Shown here: in pieces, positions 1-9,704 of the stretch
Position numbering within the stretch: the first letter of the stretch is position 1
Layout of the letters: the number at the start of each line of letters is the position of its first letter
Origin: Chitinophagaceae bacterium
GTDB lineage: Bacteria; Bacteroidota; Bacteroidia; Chitinophagales; UBA10324
NCBI GenBank assembly: GCA_947469485.1
Contig: CANIPU010000002.1
Span: 169,245 to 233,244, forward strand
DNA: 64,000 bases
Reading direction: 5' to 3'
Translations under genes and position numbers: made by a program
The notes under the pieces: model-generated
Database searches by the model: none
What the model was told of the DNA's origin: nothing
What the model saw: the letters and a program-made list of their open reading frames with translations, nothing else

Positions 1-308
1 TTATAAAGAAATTTAAAACCGAATTTTAAATCGCAAAGCATGCCCATTTCTTCATTCAATCGTTTTGAAGCAGCGCTTGTAATTACTTCACCTGGACCAG
101 GGTGTCCGCAACAGGTGTTGGTCCATAAACCACCTGAATGGTATTTTCCATCGGCCCGCTTTTGCAAAAGCAATTCACCTTCAGAATTAAAAATGAAAAT
201 TGAAAAAGCGCGATGGAGTTCGCCCTTAATATGCGCTTCCAGTTTTTCCATTTTTCCGAGGGCCACATCCTGCTCATTCACGAGCACTACATTTTGAATT
301 GGTTTCAT
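1..308 (-). CDS. idi: Isopentenyl-diphosphate delta-isomerase (Nudix type I), 3' part cut off by the window edge
   Basis: About 102 N-terminal residues are visible, starting at the ATG at 308-306 and reading open to base 1. The enzyme interconverts IPP and DMAPP in the cytoplasm and so supplies the starter for carotenoid synthesis. The motif TNTCCGHP contains the conserved cysteine-glycine-histidine of the Nudix IPP isomerases, and the stretch GELHRAFSIFIFN followed by LLLQKRA is the typical start of this fold. The later RLNEEMG segment resembles the acidic Nudix helix region. It is the fourth gene in line after crtI, crtB and a small unknown gene, 41 bases downstream of the latter, which fits an isoprenoid-carotenoid operon. 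The C-terminal half lies outside the window, so integrity cannot be judged. Confidence 0.9.
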   Translation of the reverse strand, partial: MKPIQNVVLVNEQDVALGKMEKLEAHIKGELHRAFSIFIFNSEGELLLQKRADGKYHSGGLWTNTCCGHPGPGEVITSAASKRLNEEMGMLCDLKFGFKFLY

Positions 309-349
309 TGTATTGAATTTTTAAAAACTCTATTCGTCATTTAAGTTAA

Positions 350-829
350 TCAATTATTTTCAGAAGAAATGTACTTAACCATTCTGTTGTACAAATCGTA
401 ATCGGTATTTTTAAATTGTGAATCCGAAATTTTTTTGGTTACAAATTGTTTGTCTTCATTCACATTTGAACTATAACCTAAAAACGACGGTACATTTTTT
501 TGAATAGTGTATCGTAAAAATCTAAGCTCAGTATTATCGGTACTCATTGCAATTGCTTTATCAAGAAAACTTTTTCCTTCATTGAAATATTTCAATTTAT
601 TGTAAGGATTGTATGAATAATTGCAAAGCATAAATGCGGCCATTCCTTTATATCCAATCATAACTGCAGAAGCACTGGCGGTAACACTCTGCATTTTTGT
701 ATAAAATGAATCAGCCGATTCACCATTTACCTGAGCTCTGTAAAACTGATCTCTGATTTGAATAAGTGACTGTGATTTTGCAGTTACTGAAATGAAGAAT
801 GCAAAAATGAAAATGAAAAATATTTTCAT
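350..829 (-). CDS. Small exported protein of unknown function inside the carotenoid operon
   Basis: This 159-residue protein is not recognised. Residues 1-19 look like a Sec signal peptide (basic start, Phe/Ile-rich core, SVTAKSQ cleavage region), so the product should be periplasmic or membrane-attached. No catalytic motif is visible. The rest is mostly helical in character and may be repeat-like (GYKGMAAFMLCNYSYNPYNK). Its ATG overlaps the crtB stop codon by four bases (ATGA), a sign of translational coupling, and idi follows 41 bases later. The coupling suggests a job linked to carotenoid synthesis or placement, but this is inference from position only. Confidence 0.75.
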   Translation of the reverse strand: MKIFFIFIFAFFISVTAKSQSLIQIRDQFYRAQVNGESADSFYTKMQSVTASASAVMIGYKGMAAFMLCNYSYNPYNKLKYFNEGKSFLDKAIAMSTDNTELRFLRYTIQKNVPSFLGYSSNVNEDKQFVTKKISDSQFKNTDYDLYNRMVKYISSENN

Positions 830-1662
830 AGCATATTGAATTGATGACGGATGACAGAATTAATAAGCAAACGAAATTTCTTATTGTTCGGAACTCGGAT
901 TCGCTCTCGCATTACTCTTTCCGCAGGAACGGATTTAATTTTTGCAAATAATGCCTTGTAATAAACAAAGGCAACATACACGCCCAGTCGAGCTCCTTTT
1001 GGCAGGTTTTTTATTCCATTCAATGCCAGTGTAAAATCAGATTCAATATCTGATTCAATTTTTACTTTCTGCGCGTAATCAAAATTATCGAGGTCAATTC
1101 CTGGGAAATAAGCTCTCCCTAAATGATTGTAATCCTGTTTCAGATCTCTCAGGAAATTCACTTTTTGAAAAGCAGCACCCAGATACATTGCTGCTGGTTT
1201 CAGTTTTTCATACATCTCATTATTTCCTTCTGTAAAAACCCGTAGACACATAAGCCCAACCACTTCTGCTGAACCAAGAATATAATTATCAAATGATTTT
1301 TTATCGTGAAACGATTGTGTTAAATCCATTTCCATGCTGTGCAGAAATGTATCAATCAATTCCTGTTCAATTTTATATTGATGCACGCATTTCTGAAAAC
1401 TATTCAGGATAGGATTCAAACTGATTTGCTCGTCAATAGCCAATTGTGTATCAGTCCGAAACCTTTTCAGCAACTCTTCTTTATCATAATCATGAAAGCT
1501 ATCAACTATTTCATCAGCCAGACGAACGAAACCATAAATACTATAAATGGGGTCATGAAATTTTCCATTAAGAAAATAAATTCCCAATGAAAAACTCGTG
1601 CTGTAAGTTCTTGTGACCATCTTGCTGCTACGCACAGAAATTCTGTCGAATAAATTTTTCAT
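826..1662 (-). CDS. crtB: Phytoene synthase (squalene/phytoene synthase family)
   Basis: The product condenses two geranylgeranyl diphosphates to phytoene, the first committed step of carotenoid synthesis. It has 278 residues, the normal length for bacterial CrtB. The first aspartate-rich motif is DEIVD at about residues 50-54, and the second substrate-magnesium motif lies in NFLRDLKQDYNHLGR, followed by AYFPGIDL. A TTG one codon upstream is in frame, but the ATG at 1662 fits better because its A is shared with the crtI stop codon (TGATG). The 3' end overlaps the next gene by four bases. The whole group crtI-crtB-small gene-idi therefore reads as one coupled transcript. Confidence 0.95.
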   Translation of the reverse strand: MKNLFDRISVRSSKMVTRTYSTSFSLGIYFLNGKFHDPIYSIYGFVRLADEIVDSFHDYDKEELLKRFRTDTQLAIDEQISLNPILNSFQKCVHQYKIEQELIDTFLHSMEMDLTQSFHDKKSFDNYILGSAEVVGLMCLRVFTEGNNEMYEKLKPAAMYLGAAFQKVNFLRDLKQDYNHLGRAYFPGIDLDNFDYAQKVKIESDIESDFTLALNGIKNLPKGARLGVYVAFVYYKALFAKIKSVPAERVMRERIRVPNNKKFRLLINSVIRHQFNML

Positions 1663-3146
1663 CAATTAAGATTGAGTTGTTTAATTACTTCTTTAGCTAC
1701 TAGTTGTCCTGATATTAAAGCCGGTGGAACTCCGGGGCCAGGAACGGTTAACTGCCCTGTATAAAAAAGATTTTTCAGTTTCTTATTCCTAATAGAAGGT
1801 TTCAATACTGCTGTCTGTCGAAGTGTGTTAGCCAGACCATAAGCATTTCCTTTGAATGCATTATAGTCTGATTGAAAATCGTTGATGGCATAACTTCTCT
1901 TGTGAATAATGTGTTCTCTAATATTCTCTCCTGTTTTATTTTCCAATCGCGAGAGCACGATGTCAAAATATTTTTCCCGCGTTGTATCATCATCCTTCAA
2001 TCCGGCAGCAATCGGAATCAGAATAAATAAATTTTCCATTCCAATAGGCGCAACTGCATCATCAGTTTTTGAGGGGCAGCATACATAGAACAAAGGACGG
2101 GTTGGATACATAGGAGTCTCGTAAATTTCTACTGAATGTTGATGAAGGCTTTCATCAAAAAACAAGTTGTGATGTTGAAGGTTCTTGATTTTCTTATTTA
2201 TTCCGAGATAAAAAATAATTGAAGATGGTGCCATAGTTCGCTTACTCCAGTATTCGGCTGAATAATTTCTGAATTCTTGAGTAAGCAATTTCTCCTCTGT
2301 GAAATGATAATCAGAAGAAGCAATAACAGCATCTGCTTCAAAGAAAATTTCATTCGAACAAACTCCAGTTACTTTATTATTTATAACAGAAATTTTTGTT
2401 GCCGGAGTATTCGTGACGATTTTAACATTCAACGACAGCGCTAAGTTTTCCATCGCGTCAATAATTTTTTTCATTCCACCCATTGGATACCAGGTACCCA
2501 GAGATAGTCCTGCATAATTCATTAAACTATAAAGCGCGGGAGTATCTTTTGGTTGGGCACCCAAAAACAAAACCGGAAATTCCAGAATACTGATAAGTCG
2601 TGGGTCTGTAAAGTATTTTCTTACATATTTTTGAAATGATTGAAGAATATGCAAGCGGGTTATACCAGCTAAAACCCTTAAGTCAGCAAATTCAAGCCAT
2701 GAAAGAGCCGGTTTATAAACCAATTCCTTCATTCCGATCTCATATTTATATTTTGCTTCAGCAAGAAATTTTTTAAGGTTTTCACCACTTCCTTTCTCAA
2801 TCGATTCGAATAATTCCTCTAATTGTTTTTGAGAATCAGGTATTTCAATTTTTTCATCACCTGTGAGGAAAACTGAAAACGAAGGCGACAATAATTTAAG
2901 TTGATAGTAGTCGGATACTTTCTTTCCAAAAAGCTGAAAGAAATTTTCAAAAATGTCAGGCATCCAATACCAGCTTGGTCCCATATCAAATAGAAAACCA
3001 TCGGAACTATATGCACGGGCACGACCACCAATTTGTTCGTTTTTTTCAATAACTGTTACATCCAAGCCCTGTTTGGCTAAACAACAAGCAGCAGCAAGCC
3101 CGGAAAACCCTGAGCCAATTACCACTACTTTTTTGTTCGTTTTCAT
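1662..3146 (-). CDS. crtI: Phytoene desaturase (CrtI-type, FAD-dependent)
   Basis: This 494-residue amine-oxidase-fold enzyme introduces double bonds into phytoene, giving lycopene or a less desaturated carotenoid. The N-terminal dinucleotide-binding motif [18 protein letters not shown] lies at about residues 7-24, followed by the [11 protein letters not shown] segment that contacts FAD. The C-terminal signature [19 protein letters not shown] is typical of CrtI-family desaturases. It is the first gene of the carotenoid operon and shares one base with the crtB start. The number of desaturation steps cannot be read from the sequence. Related desaturases or isomerases (CrtD, CrtN, CrtO) share the fold, but adjacency to crtB favours CrtI. 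Confidence 0.93.
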   Translation of the reverse strand: MKTNKKVVVIGSGFSGLAAACCLAKQGLDVTVIEKNEQIGGRARAYSSDGFLFDMGPSWYWMPDIFENFFQLFGKKVSDYYQLKLLSPSFSVFLTGDEKIEIPDSQKQLEELFESIEKGSGENLKKFLAEAKYKYEIGMKELVYKPALSWLEFADLRVLAGITRLHILQSFQKYVRKYFTDPRLISILEFPVLFLGAQPKDTPALYSLMNYAGLSLGTWYPMGGMKKIIDAMENLALSLNVKIVTNTPATKISVINNKVTGVCSNEIFFEADAVIASSDYHFTEEKLLTQEFRNYSAEYWSKRTMAPSSIIFYLGINKKIKNLQHHNLFFDESLHQHSVEIYETPMYPTRPLFYVCCPSKTDDAVAPIGMENLFILIPIAAGLKDDDTTREKYFDIVLSRLENKTGENIREHIIHKRSYAINDFQSDYNAFKGNAYGLANTLRQTAVLKPSIRNKKLKNLFYTGQLTVPGPGVPPALISGQLVAKEVIKQLNLN

Positions 3147-3326
3147 TTAAATTCCTTTCTTTTTTTATCTTGAATTAAATATAACAACATATAGGTGGAA
3201 ATGTTTAGAGTTCTAATTGTTTATTATCAGAAAAAGAAGGACAGATAAATACTTATTTGAAAAAATTAATGTAAATGTTGATTGTATTTTTATCTGGGTA
3301 AAAAAGTGTTTAACATATTTACAAGC

Positions 3327-5042
3327 ATGAAAAGAATTAGTTATAAATATTTAATGAAAACCGAAAGAATTGCAATTATTAGTGTACTGATATTTATTCT
3401 TCAATTTTCATTCTTCTCAATTAGTTCTAATGCTCAGATACTTGATATTCCACGAAATTCTGACAGTACCTTTTATCGGGTCGATTTAGCCTTAAATAAC
3501 CCTCAAAAGTGTTTTTATCTTTTTCTTGAATGGGATACTCTAACAAAATTACCTGATATGAGTGCTCTTTATAATTTAAGAAGCATTGCATTCAGACATT
3601 GCATGAGTGTGAACTGGAATCAGGCAATTAATAAACTTTCAGCTTTGCCTAAATTGGAATATTTCGAAATAAGTTTAAGTGCATTAGATAAATTACCAGA
3701 AGACATAAATCTTTTAGATCATTTAGAAACGCTTAACCTGAAAACAAATGCATTGCAAATATTACCGCAAGGGATTGGGGGATGTTCCAACCTGAAAAAT
3801 ATTATTCTTCCATATAACTCTTCACTTCGGTTAGAAGAATTAATCGATCGGTTGATTAAAGTCAAATCACTTGAATTTCTTGATTTGTCCGGAAATCAGT
3901 TTCGTTTGTTACCTGAAAATGTTGGAGAACTTATAGCTCTTAAAAAATTGGATTTGGGCTCAAATTATTTTGTTCAATTACCCAATTCTATTTCATCATG
4001 TGTTCTAATGGAAGAAATTGATTTGAGTAATAATCAGGCTCTTGATTTTAAACAAGCCTGTACCGCTTTAAGCAAGCTTTCTTCATTAAAAAAAATAAAT
4101 ATTTCGTCATGCAACATCAGTGAAATTCCAGAATCAATCGGAGCCATTCTTTCTTTAGAGAATATTGATGCCAGTGGCAATAGCTTTATAAAACTACCTA
4201 ATTCAATAGGTAAACTCACGAATTTAAAAATATTCAATATCGGTTCAGAAAACAGAAGCCTTAGTGGAACTGCAATAGAAAAATTCCCTGCTTCATTTGC
4301 CAATTTAGTGAACCTTCAAACTTTGATATTGCGTGGAAATTTTTTATCCGCACTTCCTGATTTAAGCAAAATGAAAAATCTTGAAGAGTTAGATGTGAAT
4401 TGGTGTGGCTTAAGTGAGTTACCATCATATATGAAATCACTATCTAATCTCGAATATCTGAGAGCAGCACACAATTATTTTTTGTTGCTTCCTGAATGGA
4501 TAGGAGATTTGCAAAACTTAAGAGTACTGGAATTGGATGGCAATTTTTTTCCAAATAAAGTTGTTCCACATCTTATAAAATTGCCTGAGTCAATAGGTAA
4601 TCTTAAAAACCTGGAAGTATTAACACTTGATGATCAGATTATAAAAACACTTCCGAAGTCAATTTCGAAACTCACGAACCTGAAAGCATTGCATTTAAGA
4701 AACAATGCCCTTACGGATTTACCTGATGATTTTGGCAACCTTTTTCAATTAGAAATTCTTGATTTAAAGGCCAACGATTTAAAAGTATTACCAAAATCAT
4801 TTGAACAACTCAAAAATATGCAACAACTTAATTTGAGTTTTAATCCGAATATTGATGTATTGCAAATGATGAGTTCAATTCAGCATTTAACACAATTGAA
4901 ACGATTGGATATAAGTTTTATTAATATTAGTAAAACAAGTTTGAACGAATTAAAAATGGCGCTCCCAAATACAACCATATTTTCAAAATCAAATTCAGAT
5001 CTAAATTTTCAACCCGATAAACCGGATGAGAACCAGAAATAA
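3327..5042 (+). CDS. Exported leucine-rich-repeat protein
   Basis: The frame is open from a TTG at 3282, but the first sensible start is the ATG at 3327. A second ATG at 3354 is also possible. The N-terminus has a hydrophobic segment (IAIISVLIFILQF) ending in SSNAQ, a likely signal peptide for export. The remainder is a run of roughly 15-18 leucine-rich repeats of about 23 residues of the LPxxIGxLxNLxxLxLxxN type, found in many bacterial surface proteins and expected to form a curved solenoid for protein binding. No type IX sorting domain is visible at the C-terminus, which ends in a hydrophilic tail, so the final location is uncertain. It is isolated from the esterase gene by about 80 bases. 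The ligand is unknown. Confidence 0.85.
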   Translation: MKRISYKYLMKTERIAIISVLIFILQFSFFSISSNAQILDIPRNSDSTFYRVDLALNNPQKCFYLFLEWDTLTKLPDMSALYNLRSIAFRHCMSVNWNQAINKLSALPKLEYFEISLSALDKLPEDINLLDHLETLNLKTNALQILPQGIGGCSNLKNIILPYNSSLRLEELIDRLIKVKSLEFLDLSGNQFRLLPENVGELIALKKLDLGSNYFVQLPNSISSCVLMEEIDLSNNQALDFKQACTALSKLSSLKKINISSCNISEIPESIGAILSLENIDASGNSFIKLPNSIGKLTNLKIFNIGSENRSLSGTAIEKFPASFANLVNLQTLILRGNFLSALPDLSKMKNLEELDVNWCGLSELPSYMKSLSNLEYLRAAHNYFLLLPEWIGDLQNLRVLELDGNFFPNKVVPHLIKLPESIGNLKNLEVLTLDDQIIKTLPKSISKLTNLKALHLRNNALTDLPDDFGNLFQLEILDLKANDLKVLPKSFEQLKNMQQLNLSFNPNIDVLQMMSSIQHLTQLKRLDISFINISKTSLNELKMALPNTTIFSKSNSDLNFQPDKPDENQK

Positions 5043-5121
5043 GTAAAATGAAACAGGTTGTTTTTTATAATGTTTCTTTATTAGCAATACTATTTTAGTT
5101 TTATTGCCACAATCAAAAAAA

Positions 5122-6783
5122 ATGAAACATCTTTTTACAACTGCAATCGCAATTTTACTTTCTAATTTATTTGTAAATGCTCAATGTGATTATCGATATC
5201 AGCAAGAAATATTTTCAAATTTTACTCTGACATCTGATATAATTTTTGGTTCCAGTGTAGACATTAATGGCAACACTATTGATCTGAAAATGGATATCTA
5301 TGAACCAACTGGCGATACACTTTCTGTTCGCCCTATACTTATTATGGCACATGGAGGATCATTTTTAGGAGGAACAAAAACAGATCCGGATGTTGTTGCT
5401 ATTTGCGAAAATTTTGCAAAAAGAGGGTATGTTACCTGTTCTTACGAATACCGTGTAGGTATTCAAGGATTTATTCCAAATGCAGCAACAGCAACTGATG
5501 CTGTTTATCGTGCAGTTCAGGATGGTAAAGCAGCGGTTCGTTTTTTTCGTCAGGATGCTGCAACAACTAACATATATAAAATTGATCCGAATCAGATTTT
5601 TTTAGGAGGCAGCAGTGCAGGAGCCTTTATTGCTTTACACTTAGCGTATTTAAATCAACCTTCTGAATTACCATCAACAATAGATACAACTGTTCTTGGA
5701 GGAATGGAAGGAACAAGTGGAAATCCGGGATATCCTTCCAATGTAAAAGCTATCGTAAATCTTTGTGGTGCCCTTGGTGATAAGAATTGGATTGTTCCGG
5801 GTGATATTCCTGTTTGTAGTATGCATGGAACAATGGATGGAACAGTTCCCTATGATCATGCAATGCTTTACATGTTAAACATCTTTTCTATAATGGTTGT
5901 TGATGGAAGTTCTGTTATTCATCCTTATGCACTTTCGCAAGGAGTTGACAGTTGGTATTATCAGTGGGAAGGAGCAGATCATGTACCATATTTGGGAGAT
6001 CAGGCTTATATGGATACAACATTGGCTTATGTTTCAGACTTTTTATATCACCATTTAGATAGTTATTCTCCTGTAATAGATTCTGTTTCTTATTCTCAGT
6101 CTGTTAGTTGTACAGGAGCAAATTCAGGATATATAGATTTAAATGTTGCGGGTAGTGGAAGTACTTTTATATGGAGTAATGGAGATACAACCGAAGACCT
6201 AAGCAATTTGCCTGTTGGTTTTTATAATGTAACTATCACTGATGCAAATGGTTGCACCTATTCTCCGGGAACTCCGATTCATATAAATCAATCTCAAGGA
6301 CCCTCAGCAACTGCAACTGTTAATAATGTAACAACAATGGGCGGGACTAATGGTGCAATTAACATCACTATTACAAACGGACAATCGCCATATACTTTTA
6401 TCTGGAGCAATGGGTCTACTACTGAAGATATTTCAAATCTTACAGCTGGTAATTATTCTGTTACTGTGTTTGATGCTAATGGGTGTTCAACATCCCAAAG
6501 TTCAAGTGTAAGTGAACCAAGTGGACTTTCTGAAATTACTTCAGGTAATTTTTATGTTTATCCAAGTCCTGCTACTGATTATCTAATAATCAATTTTAGT
6601 AATTCATCAATGAAGCAAAATACCATTCAGCTTTTTGATATTTATGGAAAATTGGTTTTAGAATACATTGATTTTTCAGGAGCAAAACTTAAAATTGATA
6701 GAGCCGATCTTTCTTCCGGTTCATATTTTATCAGAATAAGTAATGTCGATTATTCAAGCACTGTAAAAATTGTTTTTGAATAA
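5122..6783 (+). CDS. Secreted alpha/beta-hydrolase (esterase-like) with two SprB-type repeats and a type IX sorting domain
   Basis: The 553-residue protein starts at the ATG at 5122; a TTG at 5104 is in frame but gives a poor signal peptide. Residues 1-20 are a signal peptide ending in VNAQ. The hydrolase part shows the oxyanion motif HGG (77-79), the nucleophile elbow GSSAG with Ser165, a likely acid Asp239 in HGTMDG and a likely His287 in EGADHVPY. Two repeats ending in DANGC with IWSNG cores resemble the SprB adhesin repeat. The C-terminal 80 residues (YVYPSPATDYLIINF to the end) form a type IX sorting domain, so the enzyme should be outside the cell or on its surface. A paralogue lies on the other side of the TonB receptor gene at 9705. 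The substrate is unknown: an ester or acylated polymer is plausible. Confidence 0.88.
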   Translation: MKHLFTTAIAILLSNLFVNAQCDYRYQQEIFSNFTLTSDIIFGSSVDINGNTIDLKMDIYEPTGDTLSVRPILIMAHGGSFLGGTKTDPDVVAICENFAKRGYVTCSYEYRVGIQGFIPNAATATDAVYRAVQDGKAAVRFFRQDAATTNIYKIDPNQIFLGGSSAGAFIALHLAYLNQPSELPSTIDTTVLGGMEGTSGNPGYPSNVKAIVNLCGALGDKNWIVPGDIPVCSMHGTMDGTVPYDHAMLYMLNIFSIMVVDGSSVIHPYALSQGVDSWYYQWEGADHVPYLGDQAYMDTTLAYVSDFLYHHLDSYSPVIDSVSYSQSVSCTGANSGYIDLNVAGSGSTFIWSNGDTTEDLSNLPVGFYNVTITDANGCTYSPGTPIHINQSQGPSATATVNNVTTMGGTNGAINITITNGQSPYTFIWSNGSTTEDISNLTAGNYSVTVFDANGCSTSQSSSVSEPSGLSEITSGNFYVYPSPATDYLIINFSNSSMKQNTIQLFDIYGKLVLEYIDFSGAKLKIDRADLSSGSYFIRISNVDYSSTVKIVFE

Positions 6784-6833
6784 ATAATTAATTCTGAAAA
6801 AAAATATCGAATTTTTTTGAATCAAATTATCAC

Positions 6834-9644
6834 ATGTCAAAATTTTATCTGAATAAGATAAAAGTATTGTTTTTTGTAATGCTTCTTGTTTCAATAAGTG
6901 AAGCAGGATTTTCTCAAATTATTTACGGAATAATAAAGGATGCTAAAACAAATGAAGCACTTATTGGAGCTACTGTTGTTGTTAAAGGAACTAATAACGG
7001 AACCCAAACCGATGCTGATGGTAAATTTGAATTGACCGTTACCGGATTTTCATCAGCAACAATTGTAATTACATATTTAGGTTATGAGAATAAGGAAGTA
7101 GCTGTTAATGATTTTGCAAAAAAACTTTCCATTCTTCTTCAATCTTCCAATGTTACTCTCAATGAAATTGTTGTTCAGGATTCGCGACTGACTGATAAGC
7201 AGCGTGAGTCAGCTCTTACAGTAGAGTCAATGGATTTACTGGCAATCAAGCAAACTCCTGCATTTAATTTTTATGAAGGATTAGGGCAATTAAAAGGAGT
7301 AGATATTACAACTGCTTCGCTTGGTTTCAGAGTAATTAATACTCGAGGATTTAACAGTACTTCTCCTGTTCGTTCTCTGCAAATTATTGATGGAGTAGAT
7401 AATCAATCTCCGGGATTAAATTTTTCACTGGGAAATTTTTTAGGTGCATCAGAATTGGATGTGGTAAAAGTTGATTTAGTTGTTGGTGCAAGTTCAGCTT
7501 TCTATGGACCTAATGCATTTAACGGTGTCATCAGCATGACAACTAAAGACCCATTTTACCATCCGGGATTTTCAGTGATGACAAAAACAGGTGAGCGCGG
7601 GTTATTTGAAACAGCTGTTAGGTGGGATCAGATTATTAAAAACAAAGCAGGGAACGACAAATTTGCCTATAAACTCAATTTGTATTATTTACGAGCAAAT
7701 GATTGGGAAGCGAAAAATTACGCGGCAACAGAACAATCGCCTGATGGAGTAAATAACCCCGGCGGGTATGATGCAGTTAATCGGTATGGTGATGAATTTA
7801 ATTCGCAGTATGATCAAACCGGAAATTCAGGAATAAAAAATCAGCCCGGACTTAACAGATATTACCGAACAGGGTATAACGAAACTGATTTAGTAGATTA
7901 TAACACCCGTAATCTTAAACTTTCCTCTGCTTTTCATTACAAAATTCACAATGAAACCGAATTAATTTTCTCATCAAATTTCGGTACAGGAACAACCGTT
8001 TATCAGGGGGATAACCGCTATAGTTTAAAGAATATTCTTTTTTTGCAAAACCGAGTTGAGGTTAGAAAAAAAGACAAGTTTTTTATAAGAGCTTATTCAA
8101 CCAACGAAGATGCAGGGAATTCGTATGATGCTTATTTTACTGCGCTTCTTCTTCAGAAATTAAATAAAACTGATGTTAATTGGGGTATAGATTACAGTAA
8201 ATATTATACTGAAAATTGTGCTGGAACCATCCAATCTTTAGATGGCTATCCGCAATTTCTTCCGGGGCATTATTTAGATTGGATTGATAGCATTGCAGTT
8301 TTTTTAGGTAACCCTGAATTAATCCCACTTTTAGATTCACTTCATCAGGCATGTTCAAATTATGCAAATGATTCTGCCATTGGATTAGGTGAGCATGCAT
8401 TTTATCACCCGGGAACTGCTTCGTTTGATTCTGCATTTAATTCAATTATTTCAAAAAAGTCTTATGGTGAAGGCGGTTCTATGTTTTTTGATAAATCAGC
8501 TTTGTATCATTTACATGGCGAATACAAATTCACACCGAAATTTATTGAAATAACAATAGGTGCGAACTACAGATTGTACAGGCCAAATTCTGAGGGTACA
8601 ATTTTCGTAGATACAGGAACAAGAAAAATAAAGAACAATGAATTTGGACTATATACTGGCTTTGAAAAAAAATTTTTAGATGATAAATGGAAATTCAATT
8701 TTGCAATCAGAATGGATAAGAATCAAAATTTTGATTATCTTTTTTCACCAGCTGCTTCTGCTATTTATAATTTGAAAAAACACACTTTCCGAGTTTCATT
8801 TTCATCTGCAATCAGAAATCCAACTTTAACAGATCAGTTTTTATATTACAATGTTGGCAGAGCAAAACTGCTTGGAAATATTTCAGGATACGATTCTCTT
8901 ATAACTTTATCTTCCTTGTATAATTTTCTTCTATATAAAAATTTAGATACCCTCAGATATTTTAATACTCCTGCCATAAAGCCTGAACAAGTAAAGACCA
9001 TTGAAGTTGGGTATCGTGCAATTTTATTCAAACATTTATTTGTTGATGTTGGATATTATTACAGCTACTATAAAAATTTTATCGGATATAAAATTGGAGC
9101 ATCTGTTAAATTCAATTCGTTTTTGCCTAATGAAATTGATAATTTACAGGTTTACAGAGTTGCTGCCAATGCTGATGCAGGAGTTACGACTCAAGGGTTT
9201 TCAGCCGGATTAAATTATTATTTCAAAAAGCATTATGGCTTTAATGCTAACTATTCATGGAATGTTTTAAATAAACAGGACACGATTGATCCAATCATAC
9301 CGGCATTTAATACCCCTGAAAACAAATTCAATATTGGAATGAACGCCAGAGATTTAAATATCAATTTAGAATTTTTGAATTTGCATATTCATAATTTTGG
9401 TTTCAGTGTTAATTTTAAATGGGTTGAGGGTTTTAATTACGAAGGCTCTCCTCAATTTACAGGATTTATTCCGAATTATGGGTTGTTTGATATGCAATTA
9501 AACAAAGAGATTCCCAAAATTTTTATGACCGTAAAAATCGGCGCTTCCAATCTTCTGAATAATAGTCATTATGAAGTTTATGGTGGTCCCTACATTGGCA
9601 GAATGGCTTATTTTTCTCTCTTATTTGAACCGAAGAAAAAATAA
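6834..9644 (+). CDS. TonB-dependent outer-membrane receptor between two secreted hydrolase genes
   Basis: The 936-residue protein has a signal peptide ending in GFSQ (about residue 28). A carboxypeptidase-regulatory-like domain follows (about 29-110, IIYGIIKDAKTNEALIGATV), then a plug domain (about 130-245, with GVDNQSPGLNF and GASSAFYGPNAFNGVISM) and a large beta-barrel with many aromatic girdle residues to the C-terminus. It takes up a substrate across the outer membrane using energy from TonB. It lacks the hallmarks of a SusC partner and no SusD gene lies next to it. It sits 50 bases after one hydrolase gene and 60 bases before the paralogous one, which suggests uptake of a product released by these enzymes. 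The ligand is not deducible. Confidence 0.92.
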   Translation: MSKFYLNKIKVLFFVMLLVSISEAGFSQIIYGIIKDAKTNEALIGATVVVKGTNNGTQTDADGKFELTVTGFSSATIVITYLGYENKEVAVNDFAKKLSILLQSSNVTLNEIVVQDSRLTDKQRESALTVESMDLLAIKQTPAFNFYEGLGQLKGVDITTASLGFRVINTRGFNSTSPVRSLQIIDGVDNQSPGLNFSLGNFLGASELDVVKVDLVVGASSAFYGPNAFNGVISMTTKDPFYHPGFSVMTKTGERGLFETAVRWDQIIKNKAGNDKFAYKLNLYYLRANDWEAKNYAATEQSPDGVNNPGGYDAVNRYGDEFNSQYDQTGNSGIKNQPGLNRYYRTGYNETDLVDYNTRNLKLSSAFHYKIHNETELIFSSNFGTGTTVYQGDNRYSLKNILFLQNRVEVRKKDKFFIRAYSTNEDAGNSYDAYFTALLLQKLNKTDVNWGIDYSKYYTENCAGTIQSLDGYPQFLPGHYLDWIDSIAVFLGNPELIPLLDSLHQACSNYANDSAIGLGEHAFYHPGTASFDSAFNSIISKKSYGEGGSMFFDKSALYHLHGEYKFTPKFIEITIGANYRLYRPNSEGTIFVDTGTRKIKNNEFGLYTGFEKKFLDDKWKFNFAIRMDKNQNFDYLFSPAASAIYNLKKHTFRVSFSSAIRNPTLTDQFLYYNVGRAKLLGNISGYDSLITLSSLYNFLLYKNLDTLRYFNTPAIKPEQVKTIEVGYRAILFKHLFVDVGYYYSYYKNFIGYKIGASVKFNSFLPNEIDNLQVYRVAANADAGVTTQGFSAGLNYYFKKHYGFNANYSWNVLNKQDTIDPIIPAFNTPENKFNIGMNARDLNINLEFLNLHIHNFGFSVNFKWVEGFNYEGSPQFTGFIPNYGLFDMQLNKEIPKIFMTVKIGASNLLNNSHYEVYGGPYIGRMAYFSLLFEPKKK

Positions 9645-9704
9645 GTAAAGGAGTAATTGAAACATTAATTAACTTTAACCCTACAAAAATCAAACTAAAA
9701 CACA

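Noticed and set aside
3282..3326. TTG-started N-terminal extension of the leucine-rich-repeat protein
   Set aside because: It adds residues without a signal character and the ATG at 3327 starts a normal export signal.
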